The notes beneath the pieces are model-generated. The model was not told the DNA's origin and made no database searches. It saw only the letters and a program-made list of their open reading frames with translations. Shown one piece after another: positions 1-7,990 of a stretch of 64,000 nt of DNA (its first letter is position 1; the number at the start of each line of letters is the position of its first letter). A program made the position numbers and the translations under genes. Source of the DNA: Emticicia aquatica. Its GTDB lineage: Bacteria; Bacteroidota; Bacteroidia; Cytophagales; Spirosomataceae. The stretch covers positions 1,116,001-1,180,000 of the forward strand of contig NZ_CAKLPY010000002.1 in assembly GCF_923079645.1 (NCBI RefSeq), written 5' to 3'.

Positions 1-1059
1 TATCACAAACTTGGACAAAAAGGTGTTCCTGCAATGCACTTAGGTTTTGGTGATAAAAAAGATGATTGTATCGGATATTTAGTGGGCGAGCCAAACAAAG
101 GCTTAAACTACATGTTTCAGATGATGAATGAAGCTCGTATTGGTGTCGGAATTACAGGAGCGTCAATTACTTCAGCAGCTTATTATGCCGCTCTTGAATA
201 CGCCAAAGAACGCCCGCAAAGTCGTCGTTTAAATCAAAAACATGCACTAGATGCTCCGCAAATTGCCATTATCCAGCATCCTGATGTAAAAAGAATGTTA
301 TTGTTTCAGAAAGCGGTTGTTGAAGGTTCGTTATCATTATTGCTCGAAACTTCAAAATACTTCGACCTTTCGGAAGCTTCTGACGACCCCGAAGAAAAAG
401 AAAATGCACATTTACTGCTCGAATTACTCACGCCAATTGCCAAGACTTTTCCGTGCGAATACGGCATGAAATCAATCAGCGATTCGGTGCAATGTTTTGG
501 TGGTTACGGTTTTACGGAAGATTTTCCAGTCGAACAATATTACAGAGATATTCGTATCACGCCAATTTATGAAGGAACAACGGGCATACAATCGCAAGAT
601 TTATTGGGCCGTAAAGTACCAATGGCAGGCGGAAAAGCAACAATGCTATTGGCTCAAGAAATTGGTAAAACAATTATGTCGGCCTTACAATACGACGATT
701 TGAAAAGATACGCCCTTTCTCTGAAAGAAGAAGGCGAACGCCTTCAAAAAGTTACGCTACATTTATTGAGTATTGCAGGAACAGGCGATGTGGAAAGATT
801 CTTGTCGGACGCCACACTTTACATGGAAATGTTTAGTTTGAATGTAGTTGCATGGCAATGGCTCAAACAAGCCGTTGTGGCCAAACAAAAACTCTTGGTT
901 TCGTCAGATAACAACGATGATGTAACGTTTTATGAAAGTAAAATTCATACGATGAAATATTTCTTCCATTATGAAATTCCAAAAACACAGGGTTTATCAA
1001 CTCGATTGATGGATGAAGAGGTTTTGACGGTTATGTTTGAAAAAGAAGTAGTTATGTAA
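1..1059 (+). CDS. Acyl-CoA dehydrogenase, C-terminal part (5' end outside window)
   Basis: This frame is open from base 1, so the gene begins upstream of the window. The visible 352 residues are the C-terminal part of a flavin-dependent acyl-CoA dehydrogenase, which oxidises acyl-CoA to enoyl-CoA in fatty-acid breakdown. The stretch FGGYGFTEDFPVEQYYRDIR leads into IYEGTTGIQ, where the Glu of the YEGT motif is the usual catalytic base. About 150 further residues after this resemble the extra C-terminal domain of the long (about 600 aa) DmdC/FadE-like subgroup. The gene ends in a shared hairpin terminator opposite prfB. The family is clear; the chain-length specificity cannot be read. Confidence 0.9.
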   Translation, partial: YHKLGQKGVPAMHLGFGDKKDDCIGYLVGEPNKGLNYMFQMMNEARIGVGITGASITSAAYYAALEYAKERPQSRRLNQKHALDAPQIAIIQHPDVKRMLLFQKAVVEGSLSLLLETSKYFDLSEASDDPEEKENAHLLLELLTPIAKTFPCEYGMKSISDSVQCFGGYGFTEDFPVEQYYRDIRITPIYEGTTGIQSQDLLGRKVPMAGGKATMLLAQEIGKTIMSALQYDDLKRYALSLKEEGERLQKVTLHLLSIAGTGDVERFLSDATLYMEMFSLNVVAWQWLKQAVVAKQKLLVSSDNNDDVTFYESKIHTMKYFFHYEIPKTQGLSTRLMDEEVLTVMFEKEVVM

Positions 1060-1080
1060 TTTTCGATGAATATTCACACA

Positions 1081-1120
1081 AAAGTCCGTAAAAGAACTAA
1101 CTTTTACGGACTTTTTGTTT
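1081..1120. terminator. Bidirectional terminator, acyl-CoA dehydrogenase / prfB
   Basis: A perfect 14-bp inverted repeat (1081-1094 with 1101-1114) encloses a 6-nt loop and has A/T tracts on both sides. It lies between two convergent stop codons, so it can end transcription from both directions. Confidence 0.85.
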
Positions 1121-1127
1121 CTAAAAA

Positions 1128-2202
1128 TTAATTTGCCATCAAAAAACCTTTGATAAAATCATCAATATCGCCATTTAGCACGGCTTCGGTATTTGACGTT
1201 TGAATATTTGTTCGGTGGTCTTTCACACGTCGGTCATCTAAAACATAACTTCTGATTTGTGACCCCCACTCATTTTTCATTTTCCCTGCTTCGGTTTCAG
1301 CTCTTGCAGCATTTCGTTTATCAACTTCGAGCTGATAGAGTTTCGACCTCAACATTTGCATTGCACGCTCACGGTTTCCGAGCTGACTGCGGTCAACTTG
1401 ACAAACAATTACGATTCCCGTAGGTTTGTGCGTCAGTTGTACTTTTGTTTCCACCTTATTGACATTTTGTCCACCTGCTCCGCCTGAGCGAGAAGTTTGG
1501 ATTTCAATATCAGCAGGATTTATTTCAATTGTAATTGTTTCGTCCACCAAAGGAGTTACAAAAACTGAGGCAAACGAAGTATGGCGACGAGCATTAGAAT
1601 CGAACGGCGATACACGGACCAAACGATGCACACCGTTTTCAGATTTTAAGAAACCATAAGCCATTGGTCCATCTACTTGCAACGAAACAGATTTCACGCC
1701 AGCCGTATCACCATCCTGAAAATCAAGTTCCGATACTTTATACCCTTTTTTATTGGCCCACATCAAATACATTCTCATCAGCATACTTGTCCAGTCTTGA
1801 CTTTCAGTACCGCCTGCACCAGCATTTATTTCGAGAATGGCACTCATTTGGTCTTCTTCGTTTGAAAGCATTCGCTTCAACTCCAGATCCTCCAAAATAA
1901 CTTCTACTTTTTTTCCTTCTTCGTCAACTTCTTCTTCAGTTACTTCGCCTGCTTCGTAGAATTCATAAAGCGTTTCGAGGTCTCCGATGGCTGCATCCGC
2001 ATTATCATATCCGCCAGTCCAGCCTTTCAATGAACGCACTTGCTTCATTACGTTTTCAGCTTTGGTGGCATCAGTCCAAAATTCGGGTTGAGCAGTTTGT
2101 TGTTCTAAATCTTCGAGTTGTTCTTTTTTGCTATCGTAGTCAAAGATACCCCCTCAAGGCCGCTAATCTGGCCTTTAACTCCTTCAATTGTTCGGTAGTC
2201 AT
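1128..2202 (-). CDS. prfB: Peptide chain release factor 2 (with programmed +1 frameshift)
   Basis: RF2 recognises UGA and UAA stops and triggers peptide release. The gene is read in two frames. A 20-codon first frame starts at ATG 2202 ([10 protein letters not shown]...) and stops at an in-frame TGA at 2140-2142. The main frame (1128-2139) follows after a +1 slip at CTT TGA C, giving about 357 residues, the normal RF2 length. The SPF stop-codon recognition tripeptide ([11 protein letters not shown]) and the GGQ hydrolysis motif ([11 protein letters not shown]) are both present. An AGGGGG sequence sits three bases before the slip codon, as in E. coli prfB. The gene is therefore intact and presumably autoregulated by RF2 level, not a pseudogene. 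Confidence 0.97.
2136..2155 (-). promoter_or_regulatory. RF2 programmed frameshift site
   Basis: On the minus strand the sequence reads AGG GGG TAT CTT TGA C. The CTT slip codon is followed by an in-frame TGA and preceded by a Shine-Dalgarno-like AGGGGG at the spacing that stimulates +1 slippage. The reading frame downstream of the slip continues as [14 protein letters not shown], the usual start of the RF2 body. Confidence 0.95.
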
Positions 2203-2559
2203 AATTATTTGTGAAATGAATGATTGAGTGTATGAGAAAATGCTTTTCTCATTATTAAGATGCAAAATTACAGATAATTGCTTATAAAACAGCGGGTTAT
2301 AAAAATAAAGAGAATGAAAAAGTAGCTGTAAAGAAATGTTGTATTTCAAAAGTATCAATTCAATATTCTGTCATTACCGTTCATTTATCTTCTTTATTTC
2401 CTGTAAAATGCATATTTATTGACTATAAAAATATCAGTTTAAACTAAATTGGTTTCTTCAAATAATTGAAAACAATCGAATTCACCACCTTTTACAAACA
2501 AAAACGCAATAAATCAACAATATCTTTAATAAAAGTTTTTCTTTTCAGAATAAAAATCG
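2203..2559. other. Intergenic region between prfB and rpsL
   Basis: This is one of two gaps over 300 bases. It separates the divergent prfB and rpsL genes. Apart from the -7-like elements for each gene (2263-2270 minus; 2560-2567 plus) I see no gene, RNA or clear repeat in this very AT-rich stretch. Confidence 0.5.
2263..2270 (-). promoter_or_regulatory. Candidate prfB promoter (-7 element)
   Basis: The minus strand reads TAATTTTG, matching the Bacteroidota -7 consensus TAnnTTTG. It lies about 60 nt upstream of the prfB ATG at 2202. No clear -33 TTG is seen at the usual spacing. Confidence 0.4.
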
Positions 2560-2567
2560 TACCTTTG
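2560..2567 (+). promoter_or_regulatory. Candidate rpsL promoter (-7 element)
   Basis: TACCTTTG matches the Bacteroidota -7 consensus TAnnTTTG and precedes the rpsL start by about 50 nt. The T-rich run at 2536-2546 is at about the right distance for a degenerate -33 element. Confidence 0.6.
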
Positions 2568-2615
2568 CAGCCCTAATTGGAAATTAGTATCTAACGAAAA
2601 CAATTTTTTAACAAA

Positions 2616-3026
2616 ATGCCTACTATACAGCAGTTAGTAAGAAACGGCAGAGAACAAATGACTTGGAAGTCTAAGTCGCCCGCTTTGGATTCATGTCCGC
2701 AGCGTCGTGGCGTTTGTACTCGTGTTTACACTACGACCCCAAAAAAGCCTAACTCAGCACTTCGTAAAGTTGCTCGTGTTCGCTTAACAAATCAAAAAGA
2801 AGTTAATGCCTACATCCCAGGAGAAGGACACAACTTGCAAGAACACTCAATCGTATTGATTCGTGGTGGTCGTGTAAAAGACCTTCCAGGGGTACGTTAT
2901 CACATCGTTCGTGGTGCATTGGATACCGCTGGTGTTAATAACCGTAAGCAGAGCCGTTCTAAGTATGGTGCGAAACGTCCTAAACCAGGTCAAGTTGCAG
3001 CTCCAGTAAAAGGAAAGAAAAAATAA
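2616..3026 (+). CDS. rpsL: 30S ribosomal protein S12
   Basis: S12 lines the decoding centre of the small subunit and takes part in tRNA selection. The 136-residue sequence is colinear with bacterial S12. The [13 protein letters not shown] loop contains Lys43 and Lys44, and the [10 protein letters not shown] loop contains the second streptomycin-related lysine and the Asp that is modified in E. coli. Both loops are of the wild-type, streptomycin-sensitive kind. The ATG has an A-rich leader and no Shine-Dalgarno sequence, as is normal in this phylum. rpsG follows after 143 nt on the same strand. Confidence 0.98.
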   Translation: MPTIQQLVRNGREQMTWKSKSPALDSCPQRRGVCTRVYTTTPKKPNSALRKVARVRLTNQKEVNAYIPGEGHNLQEHSIVLIRGGRVKDLPGVRYHIVRGALDTAGVNNRKQSRSKYGAKRPKPGQVAAPVKGKKK

Positions 3027-3107
3027 TTTCCTAAATTAATTTCCAGTTGAAAGTTTTCGATTAGATGATTAACATTAGTTTTTCAATAATATAACTTAAC
3101 AACAGGG

Positions 3108-3144
3108 TAGTAATCTCGGAGCAATCAGAGGTGAATTAGTTTTC
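3108..3144 (+). promoter_or_regulatory. 16S rRNA h43-like element in the rpsL-rpsG spacer (candidate S7 site)
   Basis: The spacer contains TAGTAATC (3108-3115), a small hairpin (CTC 3115-3117 with GAG 3128-3130) and GGTGAAT (3130-3136), then two bases and GTT. The same blocks in the same order occur in 16S rRNA around helices 29 and 43, where TAGTAATC, a hairpin, GGTGAAT, two bases and GTT form part of the S7 binding site. In E. coli S7 represses its own message by binding the rpsL-rpsG spacer. The match is visible directly; autoregulation here is inferred. Confidence 0.65.
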
Positions 3145-3169
3145 AAGAACGAAACCTTATTTAAACAAA

Positions 3170-3637
3170 ATGAGAAAGTCAAAACCAAAAAAGCGTTACG
3201 TGCTTCCTGACCCGAAGTTCAGAGACGTAACTGTAACAAAGTTTGTAAATAACTTAATGTATGACGGTAAAAAAAGTACTGCATACACAATTTTCTACGG
3301 TGCTTTAGAATTAGTTGAAGCTCGTACAAAAGATAATGGCCTTGAATTGTGGAAAAAAGCATTGGCAAACGTTATGCCTACTGTTGAAGTAAAAAGCCGC
3401 CGTGTTGGTGGTGCTACTTTCCAAGTTCCACAAGAGGTACGTGCTGACCGTAAGCAATCAGTAGGTATGAAATGGTTAATCAGTTATTCACGTAAGCGTG
3501 GTGAAAAAACCATGACTGAGCGTTTGGCAGGTGAAATTATCGCTGCTGCCAAAGGTGAAGGTGCTGCCGTGAAGAAAAAAGATGATACACACAGAATGGC
3601 AGAAGCTAACAAAGCATTCTCGCACTTTAGATTCTAA
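3170..3637 (+). CDS. rpsG: 30S ribosomal protein S7
   Basis: S7 is a primary 16S-binding protein that nucleates assembly of the head of the 30S subunit and contacts E-site tRNA. The 155-residue protein has the conserved N-terminus [17 protein letters not shown], the central [14 protein letters not shown] and [15 protein letters not shown] segments, and a C-terminus ending in [15 protein letters not shown]. It follows rpsL after a long spacer that carries the 16S-like element. Unlike the common str operon order, fusA does not follow: a strong terminator and the convergent lipB gene come next. Confidence 0.98.
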   Translation: MRKSKPKKRYVLPDPKFRDVTVTKFVNNLMYDGKKSTAYTIFYGALELVEARTKDNGLELWKKALANVMPTVEVKSRRVGGATFQVPQEVRADRKQSVGMKWLISYSRKRGEKTMTERLAGEIIAAAKGEGAAVKKKDDTHRMAEANKAFSHFRF

Positions 3638-3660
3638 TTTATCTAAAGATTCTATCAATA

Positions 3661-3698
3661 AAAAAACCGCAAATGCTGAAAAGTATTTGCGGTTTTTT
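3661..3698. terminator. Bidirectional terminator, rpsG / lipB
   Basis: A perfect 14-bp inverted repeat (3661-3674 with 3685-3698) ends in A6 and T6 tracts on either side of a GC core. It lies between the convergent stops of rpsG and lipB. Confidence 0.9.
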
Positions 3699-3717
3699 GT
3701 TAACAAACAATTGGCGA

Positions 3718-4437
3718 TTAATTAGCAAACGCCATTTCAAACAATTTGCCCAAATGGTTTTTAAGTTTCGCTCCAACTTCTTGCACATCTACCAAACGAC
3801 CAAGTTCGGTTGCCATTGATGTAACTGCTTTGTCGTCAATTCCGCAAGGAACAATATTCTGAAAATAATTCAAATCTGTATTTACATTTAGTGCAAAACC
3901 GTGCATTGTTACCCAACGACTCGACTTTACGCCCATTGCACAGATTTTTCTCGGATTTTTTTGCTCTAGGTGGTCAAGCCAAACGCCAGTCAATCCATCA
4001 ATTCGACCAGCTTCGATTCCATAACCAGTTAATGTCAATATCACGGCTTCTTCCAAAAACCGCATATAACGATGAATATCCGTGAAAAAATTTTCTAAAT
4101 CCAAAATCGGATACCCAACCAATTGTCCAGGTCCGTGATAGGTTATATCACCACCTCGATTAATCTTGTAGAATTTAGCCTCTTTTTCCTGTAAACCGTC
4201 TTCATTAAGCAACAAATTATCAATTTTTCCACTTTTCCCGAGTGTATAAACGTGCGGATGTTGACAAAAAAGCAAGTAATTAGGGGTTATTTTTTGTACT
4301 TCTGGGCTTATTCCACGGTTTGCTACTTTTATATCTATAATTTCGGCAAAGATTTTTTCTTGTGTATCCCAGCCTTCTTGATAGTCAATCAGACCTAAAT
4401 CAATAAACTGTACTGTTTTATTAAGATTATTATTCAT
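3718..4437 (-). CDS. lipB: Octanoyltransferase LipB
   Basis: LipB moves octanoyl groups from acyl carrier protein to lipoyl domains, the first step of endogenous lipoate assembly. The motif RGGDITYHGPGQLVGYPI, the catalytic Lys in CAMGVKSSRW and the catalytic Cys in VPCGIDD are all present. I place the start at ATG 4437 (MNNNLNKTVQFIDLG), giving 239 residues, the usual LipB length. The frame stays open upstream to 4527, but a good promoter (4470-4499) lies inside that extension, so the longer form would not be fully transcribed. lipA is not in the window. Confidence 0.93.
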   Translation of the reverse strand: MNNNLNKTVQFIDLGLIDYQEGWDTQEKIFAEIIDIKVANRGISPEVQKITPNYLLFCQHPHVYTLGKSGKIDNLLLNEDGLQEKEAKFYKINRGGDITYHGPGQLVGYPILDLENFFTDIHRYMRFLEEAVILTLTGYGIEAGRIDGLTGVWLDHLEQKNPRKICAMGVKSSRWVTMHGFALNVNTDLNYFQNIVPCGIDDKAVTSMATELGRLVDVQEVGAKLKNHLGKLFEMAFAN

Positions 4438-4469
4438 CAGTTTCGTAACTTTGTAGCATAAACGCAATA

Positions 4470-4499
4470 CAAATGTAATTATTAAGTGCCAAAGCACAA
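4470..4499 (-). promoter_or_regulatory. lipB promoter
   Basis: The minus strand carries TTG (4499-4497), 19 nt of spacing, then TACATTTG (4477-4470), matching the Bacteroidota TTG / TAnnTTTG pattern. The predicted transcript begins about 25 nt before ATG 4437 and supports that start. Confidence 0.6.
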
Positions 4500-4565
4500 T
4501 TAAGAATGTATAATTAAGAACATACAACGCTGATTATCAGCAAGTTATTAGTTTTATTGTACAAC

Positions 4566-4573
4566 TAACTTTG
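4566..4573 (+). promoter_or_regulatory. Candidate def promoter (-7 element)
   Basis: TAACTTTG fits TAnnTTTG and lies 35 nt before the def ATG. A second copy of the same octamer at 4446-4453 is a possible further start. The -33 region is not distinct. Confidence 0.45.
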
Positions 4574-4607
4574 TTCTAGCATAAGTATTTGATAAAAGAG
4601 AAACAAA

Positions 4608-5183
4608 ATGATATACCCAATAGTTGCCTACGGAGACCCTGTTTTGAGAAAAGAAGCCCGTGATATTGTACAAGGAGAAATTGATGTAAAAAAATTAGCA
4701 GCTGATATGTTTGAAACCATGTATGCTGCCTCAGGAGTTGGCTTGGCCGCCCCGCAGATTGGCATGGATATTCGTTTTTTTGTAGTAGATGGAACGCCTA
4801 TTAACGAAGGTGCAGAAACGGAAGAAGACATTGACCCATCATTAATTGATTTCAAAAAAGTATTCATCAATGCCGAAATTTTAGAAGAAGACGGTGATGA
4901 ATGGGCGTATGAAGAAGGTTGTTTGAGTATTCCTGGAATTAGAGCCGATGTTTATCGCCCAGAATTTATCACAATTCGTTATTTTGACACCGACTGGGTT
5001 GAACATACCGAAGAATACGAAGGTTTAGCCGCTCGAATTATTCAACACGAATATGACCACATTGATGGTATTCTATTTACTGACCATCTTACGTCTTTAA
5101 AAAAGCAAATGTTGAAGAAAAAACTGACTAATATTACGAAAGGAGACGTCGATATTGAATATCGCATGAAATTTCCGAAGTAA
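4608..5183 (+). CDS. def: Peptide deformylase
   Basis: This metalloenzyme removes the formyl group from the initiator Met of new proteins. All three family motifs are present: GVGLAAPQ (residues 43-50), EGCLS (103-107) and HEYDH (147-151), with Cys105, His147 and His151 as metal ligands and Glu148 as catalytic residue. The length of 191 residues is typical. There is an acidic insert near residues 68-80 (EGAETEEDIDPS). The nitrilase-family gene starts 51 nt downstream and may be co-transcribed. Confidence 0.97.
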   Translation: MIYPIVAYGDPVLRKEARDIVQGEIDVKKLAADMFETMYAASGVGLAAPQIGMDIRFFVVDGTPINEGAETEEDIDPSLIDFKKVFINAEILEEDGDEWAYEEGCLSIPGIRADVYRPEFITIRYFDTDWVEHTEEYEGLAARIIQHEYDHIDGILFTDHLTSLKKQMLKKKLTNITKGDVDIEYRMKFPK

Positions 5184-5234
5184 TATTTATGGATAAAGTA
5201 ATTTCTTGACGTTTTTACATTTTTAGCAATAATA

Positions 5235-6032
5235 ATGACCAAAAATACGATTTCTGAGCAGAATCTTAAAATTTCGTTGATTCAGACCAATCTTCATTGG
5301 GAAAATCCGACGGCTAATTTGGCTATGCTTGAAGAAAAGATTTTTGACATTAATGAACCTACCGATTTGATTATTTTGCCCGAGATGTTTACTACGGGCT
5401 TTTCAATGAAAGCCGAACAATTTGCCGAACCAATGAACCTTACTACAACTCGTTGGATGAAACAATTGGCGGCTCAAACTAAAGCAGTAATTACAGGCAG
5501 TGTGATTATTAAAGATGGGCAAAACTACTACAATCGCCTACTTTGGGTAACACCCGAAGGCGAGGTTGATTCTTACGACAAACGCCATTTGTTTAGAATG
5601 GCAAAAGAAAATGATGTTTATTCGGAAGGGACAAAGCGACTCATCAAAACAATAAAAGGCTGGAAAATTTGCCCGCTTATTTGTTATGATTTACGTTTTC
5701 CTGTCTGGAGCAGAAATGTCAATCTCGACTATGATTTATTGATTTATGTTGCTAATTGGCCACAAGTGCGTATGTATCCTTGGGATTCGCTTTTGGTGGC
5801 TCGTGCCATCGAAAATCAAAGTTATGTTGTGGGCGTAAATCGTGTAGGTGAAGATGGCAACGGATTTCCGCATTCTGGCAATTCAGCTGTGATTGATTTT
5901 GCAGGAAAAGTGCTTTTCCGTGAAATTGACAACGAAGTTATTCATCACCACACACTCGACCGCTCTTCTCTCAACGAATTTCGTCAGCGTTTCCCTGCTT
6001 ATTTGGATGCAGATAGTTTTATGATTGTGTAA
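5235..6032 (+). CDS. Carbon-nitrogen hydrolase (nitrilase superfamily, omega-amidase-like)
   Basis: This is a cytoplasmic amidase of the nitrilase superfamily. The catalytic triad is visible as Glu50 (LILPEMFTTGF context), Lys116 (YDKRHLF) and Cys150 (ICYDLRFPVW). The length of 265 residues and the motif set resemble the YafV/Nit2 omega-amidase branch, which hydrolyses alpha-ketoglutaramate-type products of transamination. The exact substrate is inferred from the family only. It lies just downstream of def on the same strand. Confidence 0.88.
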   Translation: MTKNTISEQNLKISLIQTNLHWENPTANLAMLEEKIFDINEPTDLIILPEMFTTGFSMKAEQFAEPMNLTTTRWMKQLAAQTKAVITGSVIIKDGQNYYNRLLWVTPEGEVDSYDKRHLFRMAKENDVYSEGTKRLIKTIKGWKICPLICYDLRFPVWSRNVNLDYDLLIYVANWPQVRMYPWDSLLVARAIENQSYVVGVNRVGEDGNGFPHSGNSAVIDFAGKVLFREIDNEVIHHHTLDRSSLNEFRQRFPAYLDADSFMIV

Positions 6033-6052
6033 TTAAAAAAAAGCTTACGCCG

Positions 6053-7000
6053 TCAGACAACTTTTATAGAAACACTACCCACTTTCATGCCTTTTTCGAC
6101 ATAACGATGTGCTTCGGCAACTTCCTCTAAAGCATAAGTTCTATCAATTATGGCATGAAGAGACCCTTTTTCTGCCAATTCTTTGAAAAATTCAATCTGT
6201 TCTTTCGTATCTTTTGGAATCGGAAATATTATTTTCTTGGTGAAAAGTGGTAAATAAACATTCTGGGATAAATACCCAAGTTCGGTCGAGAAGTAAGTGC
6301 CATTTTCGTTCAATAGCTTTTTGCATTTGAAAAACGAACTTTTGCCAACGGCATCAAAAACCAAATCAAACTTTTTTTCAGTAGCAGTAAAATCCTCTTT
6401 TGTATAATCTACCACAAAATCAGCACCAAGTGTTTTTGCTAAAGCAAGGTTTTTAGTATCTGTTACGGCTGTTACTTCAGCTCCAAAATATTTGGCTAGT
6501 TGTAAGCCTGAGCTGCCAATCGAGCCAGAAGTACCATTGATAAGTATTTTAGTTTCTTTATCGATTTTGAATTTAGCTAAATAATTAAGAGCCAAGTAAG
6601 GCCCTTCACAAATACAAGCGGCTTCATAAAAAGTAAAGTTTCTAGGCTTGAGAGCAATCGAGGTACTTTCGGGTAGTGTTACGTATTCAGCATGAGTTCC
6701 AAATTTTGAGGTACTAAGCCCAAATATTTCATCTCCTACCTTGAAAGACTTTACATTTTCACCGATTTGTTCTATAATTCCTGCAAACTCACTCCCCAAA
6801 GTATGAAATTTAGGTTTAAAAAGACCTGTAAATAACCTCGAAATAAAATATTCAGCCGAACGTAGGCCTGTATCAGTTCGATTAACTGTTGTGGCATAAA
6901 TTTTCACCAAAACTTCGTTTGCCTTCGGCTTAGGTTTTTCAATTTCTTGAAGTTTTAATACATCAGCAGAACCATATTCAGTGTTGATGATAGCTTTCAT
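6053..7000 (-). CDS. Zinc-independent MDR oxidoreductase (quinone oxidoreductase-like)
   Basis: This 315-residue protein is a medium-chain dehydrogenase/reductase. The N-terminal GroES-like part begins MKAIINTEYGSADVLKLQEI, and the nucleotide-binding part contains NGTSGSIGSSGLQLAKYFGA followed by VTAVTDTKNLALAKTLGAD. The usual Cys/His zinc ligands of alcohol dehydrogenases are not seen, which fits the NADPH:quinone reductase branch. The substrate is unknown. It is convergent with the amidase gene with only about 20 nt between the stops. Confidence 0.85.
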   Translation of the reverse strand: MKAIINTEYGSADVLKLQEIEKPKPKANEVLVKIYATTVNRTDTGLRSAEYFISRLFTGLFKPKFHTLGSEFAGIIEQIGENVKSFKVGDEIFGLSTSKFGTHAEYVTLPESTSIALKPRNFTFYEAACICEGPYLALNYLAKFKIDKETKILINGTSGSIGSSGLQLAKYFGAEVTAVTDTKNLALAKTLGADFVVDYTKEDFTATEKKFDLVFDAVGKSSFFKCKKLLNENGTYFSTELGYLSQNVYLPLFTKKIIFPIPKDTKEQIEFFKELAEKGSLHAIIDRTYALEEVAEAHRYVEKGMKVGSVSIKVV

Positions 7001-7134
7001 AATTTTGTTTTTGATTCAAAACAAAAGCCAAAAGACAGAAGAATCTACAAAATATTGATAAATGGAAATAAAAAGGCTTTATGAGGAAATTTTCGAGTAA
7101 AATAGGGCGAATCCTAACTGTATAAATTATTCAC

Positions 7135-7809
7135 TCAAGCCGCTAAAAAAAAGTCTTGCACCTCGTGGGGTTGTACTTTAATGACATTGGCAAGCACCAA
7201 AACTACTAAGGTACGAGAGGCTACTTTTCGAGGAATACTTGCAATTGTTGCATAGGTTTCGACCGTAATGTTTTTATTTTCAGCCAGATATTTCATCAAA
7301 ATCTGTTCTTTTTCACCATAATGAAAGCGAATATTGAGAGCTTTACGTTCGCCTTTCAGGATTTCTCGCATTTCTTTACTGGCTTGCACCGAGCGGTCAG
7401 CTACTCGAACGTAAGCTCGTCGATTCTCTGCGATTCCGTCCAAATCAACATAATGAGGCTTAAATGGACTTTTATGAATCGTATAAATCAAGACTTCACG
7501 CTCGCCTTCCACAACTAATCTTTCAACGTCATAATCAATAGCGGGATAAATATATTTTTCAATGGCTCGCTGCAAGATAAATTCATCTTCATCAGGAAAC
7601 TTCAACCCTTTGATACTTTTATCATCCCCGATACCCACAATTAGCTTTCCGCCATCAGTATTAGCGAAAGCAACCATTTCCCGAACTATTTTTTCGGGGT
7701 GATTAGTTTTAAGTTTAAATTCAACATACTTGTTTTCGCCGTGCCGAACAAGTTCTTTCAATTCCCGTAAATCAACTCTTGATTGTTGGGTTGGTTGGTA
7801 ATCCACCAT
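7135..7809 (-). CDS. AlbA_2 (Schlafen-type) putative nucleic-acid-binding protein
   Basis: The conserved part begins near LRELKELVRHGENKYVEFK and contains FANTDGGKLIVGIGDDKSIKG, the hallmark of the AlbA_2 domain (older name AAA_4), often annotated as an ATP-binding or transcriptional regulator domain. The C-terminal 60 residues (ILMKYLAENKNITVETYATI...) look like a small winged-helix-like segment. I start at ATG 7809 (or 7812, adjacent Met codons); the frame continues to 7929 but the extra residues look unlike the domain. No partner gene is adjacent. The role is unknown. Confidence 0.75.
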   Translation of the reverse strand: MVDYQPTQQSRVDLRELKELVRHGENKYVEFKLKTNHPEKIVREMVAFANTDGGKLIVGIGDDKSIKGLKFPDEDEFILQRAIEKYIYPAIDYDVERLVVEGEREVLIYTIHKSPFKPHYVDLDGIAENRRAYVRVADRSVQASKEMREILKGERKALNIRFHYGEKEQILMKYLAENKNITVETYATIASIPRKVASRTLVVLVLANVIKVQPHEVQDFFLAA

Positions 7810-7990
7810 CATTTCCCGAATGATTGGGTTTGGTTCTTTACAGCAGTTTTCGTTGGAAAGAACATAAAAATCATTTTTAAAAATAAAGTATTTAAGGCAA
7901 TTTGCAAAGAATCTAAACAAAATTTTCAATTTCTTTACATAACTTTCCTCAACTTCGTTTAAATTCGCTCATATTCAACTCTTAACTCTC

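Noticed and set aside
2140..2358. Separate short gene upstream of prfB, or prfB pseudogene
   Set aside because: The short frame ends exactly at the canonical RF2 frameshift site and encodes the RF2 N-terminus.
3027..3100. Further 16S mimicry (h28-like) upstream of the h43-like element
   Set aside because: A weak resemblance near TTTTCGATTAGATGATTA is not better than chance in AT-rich DNA.
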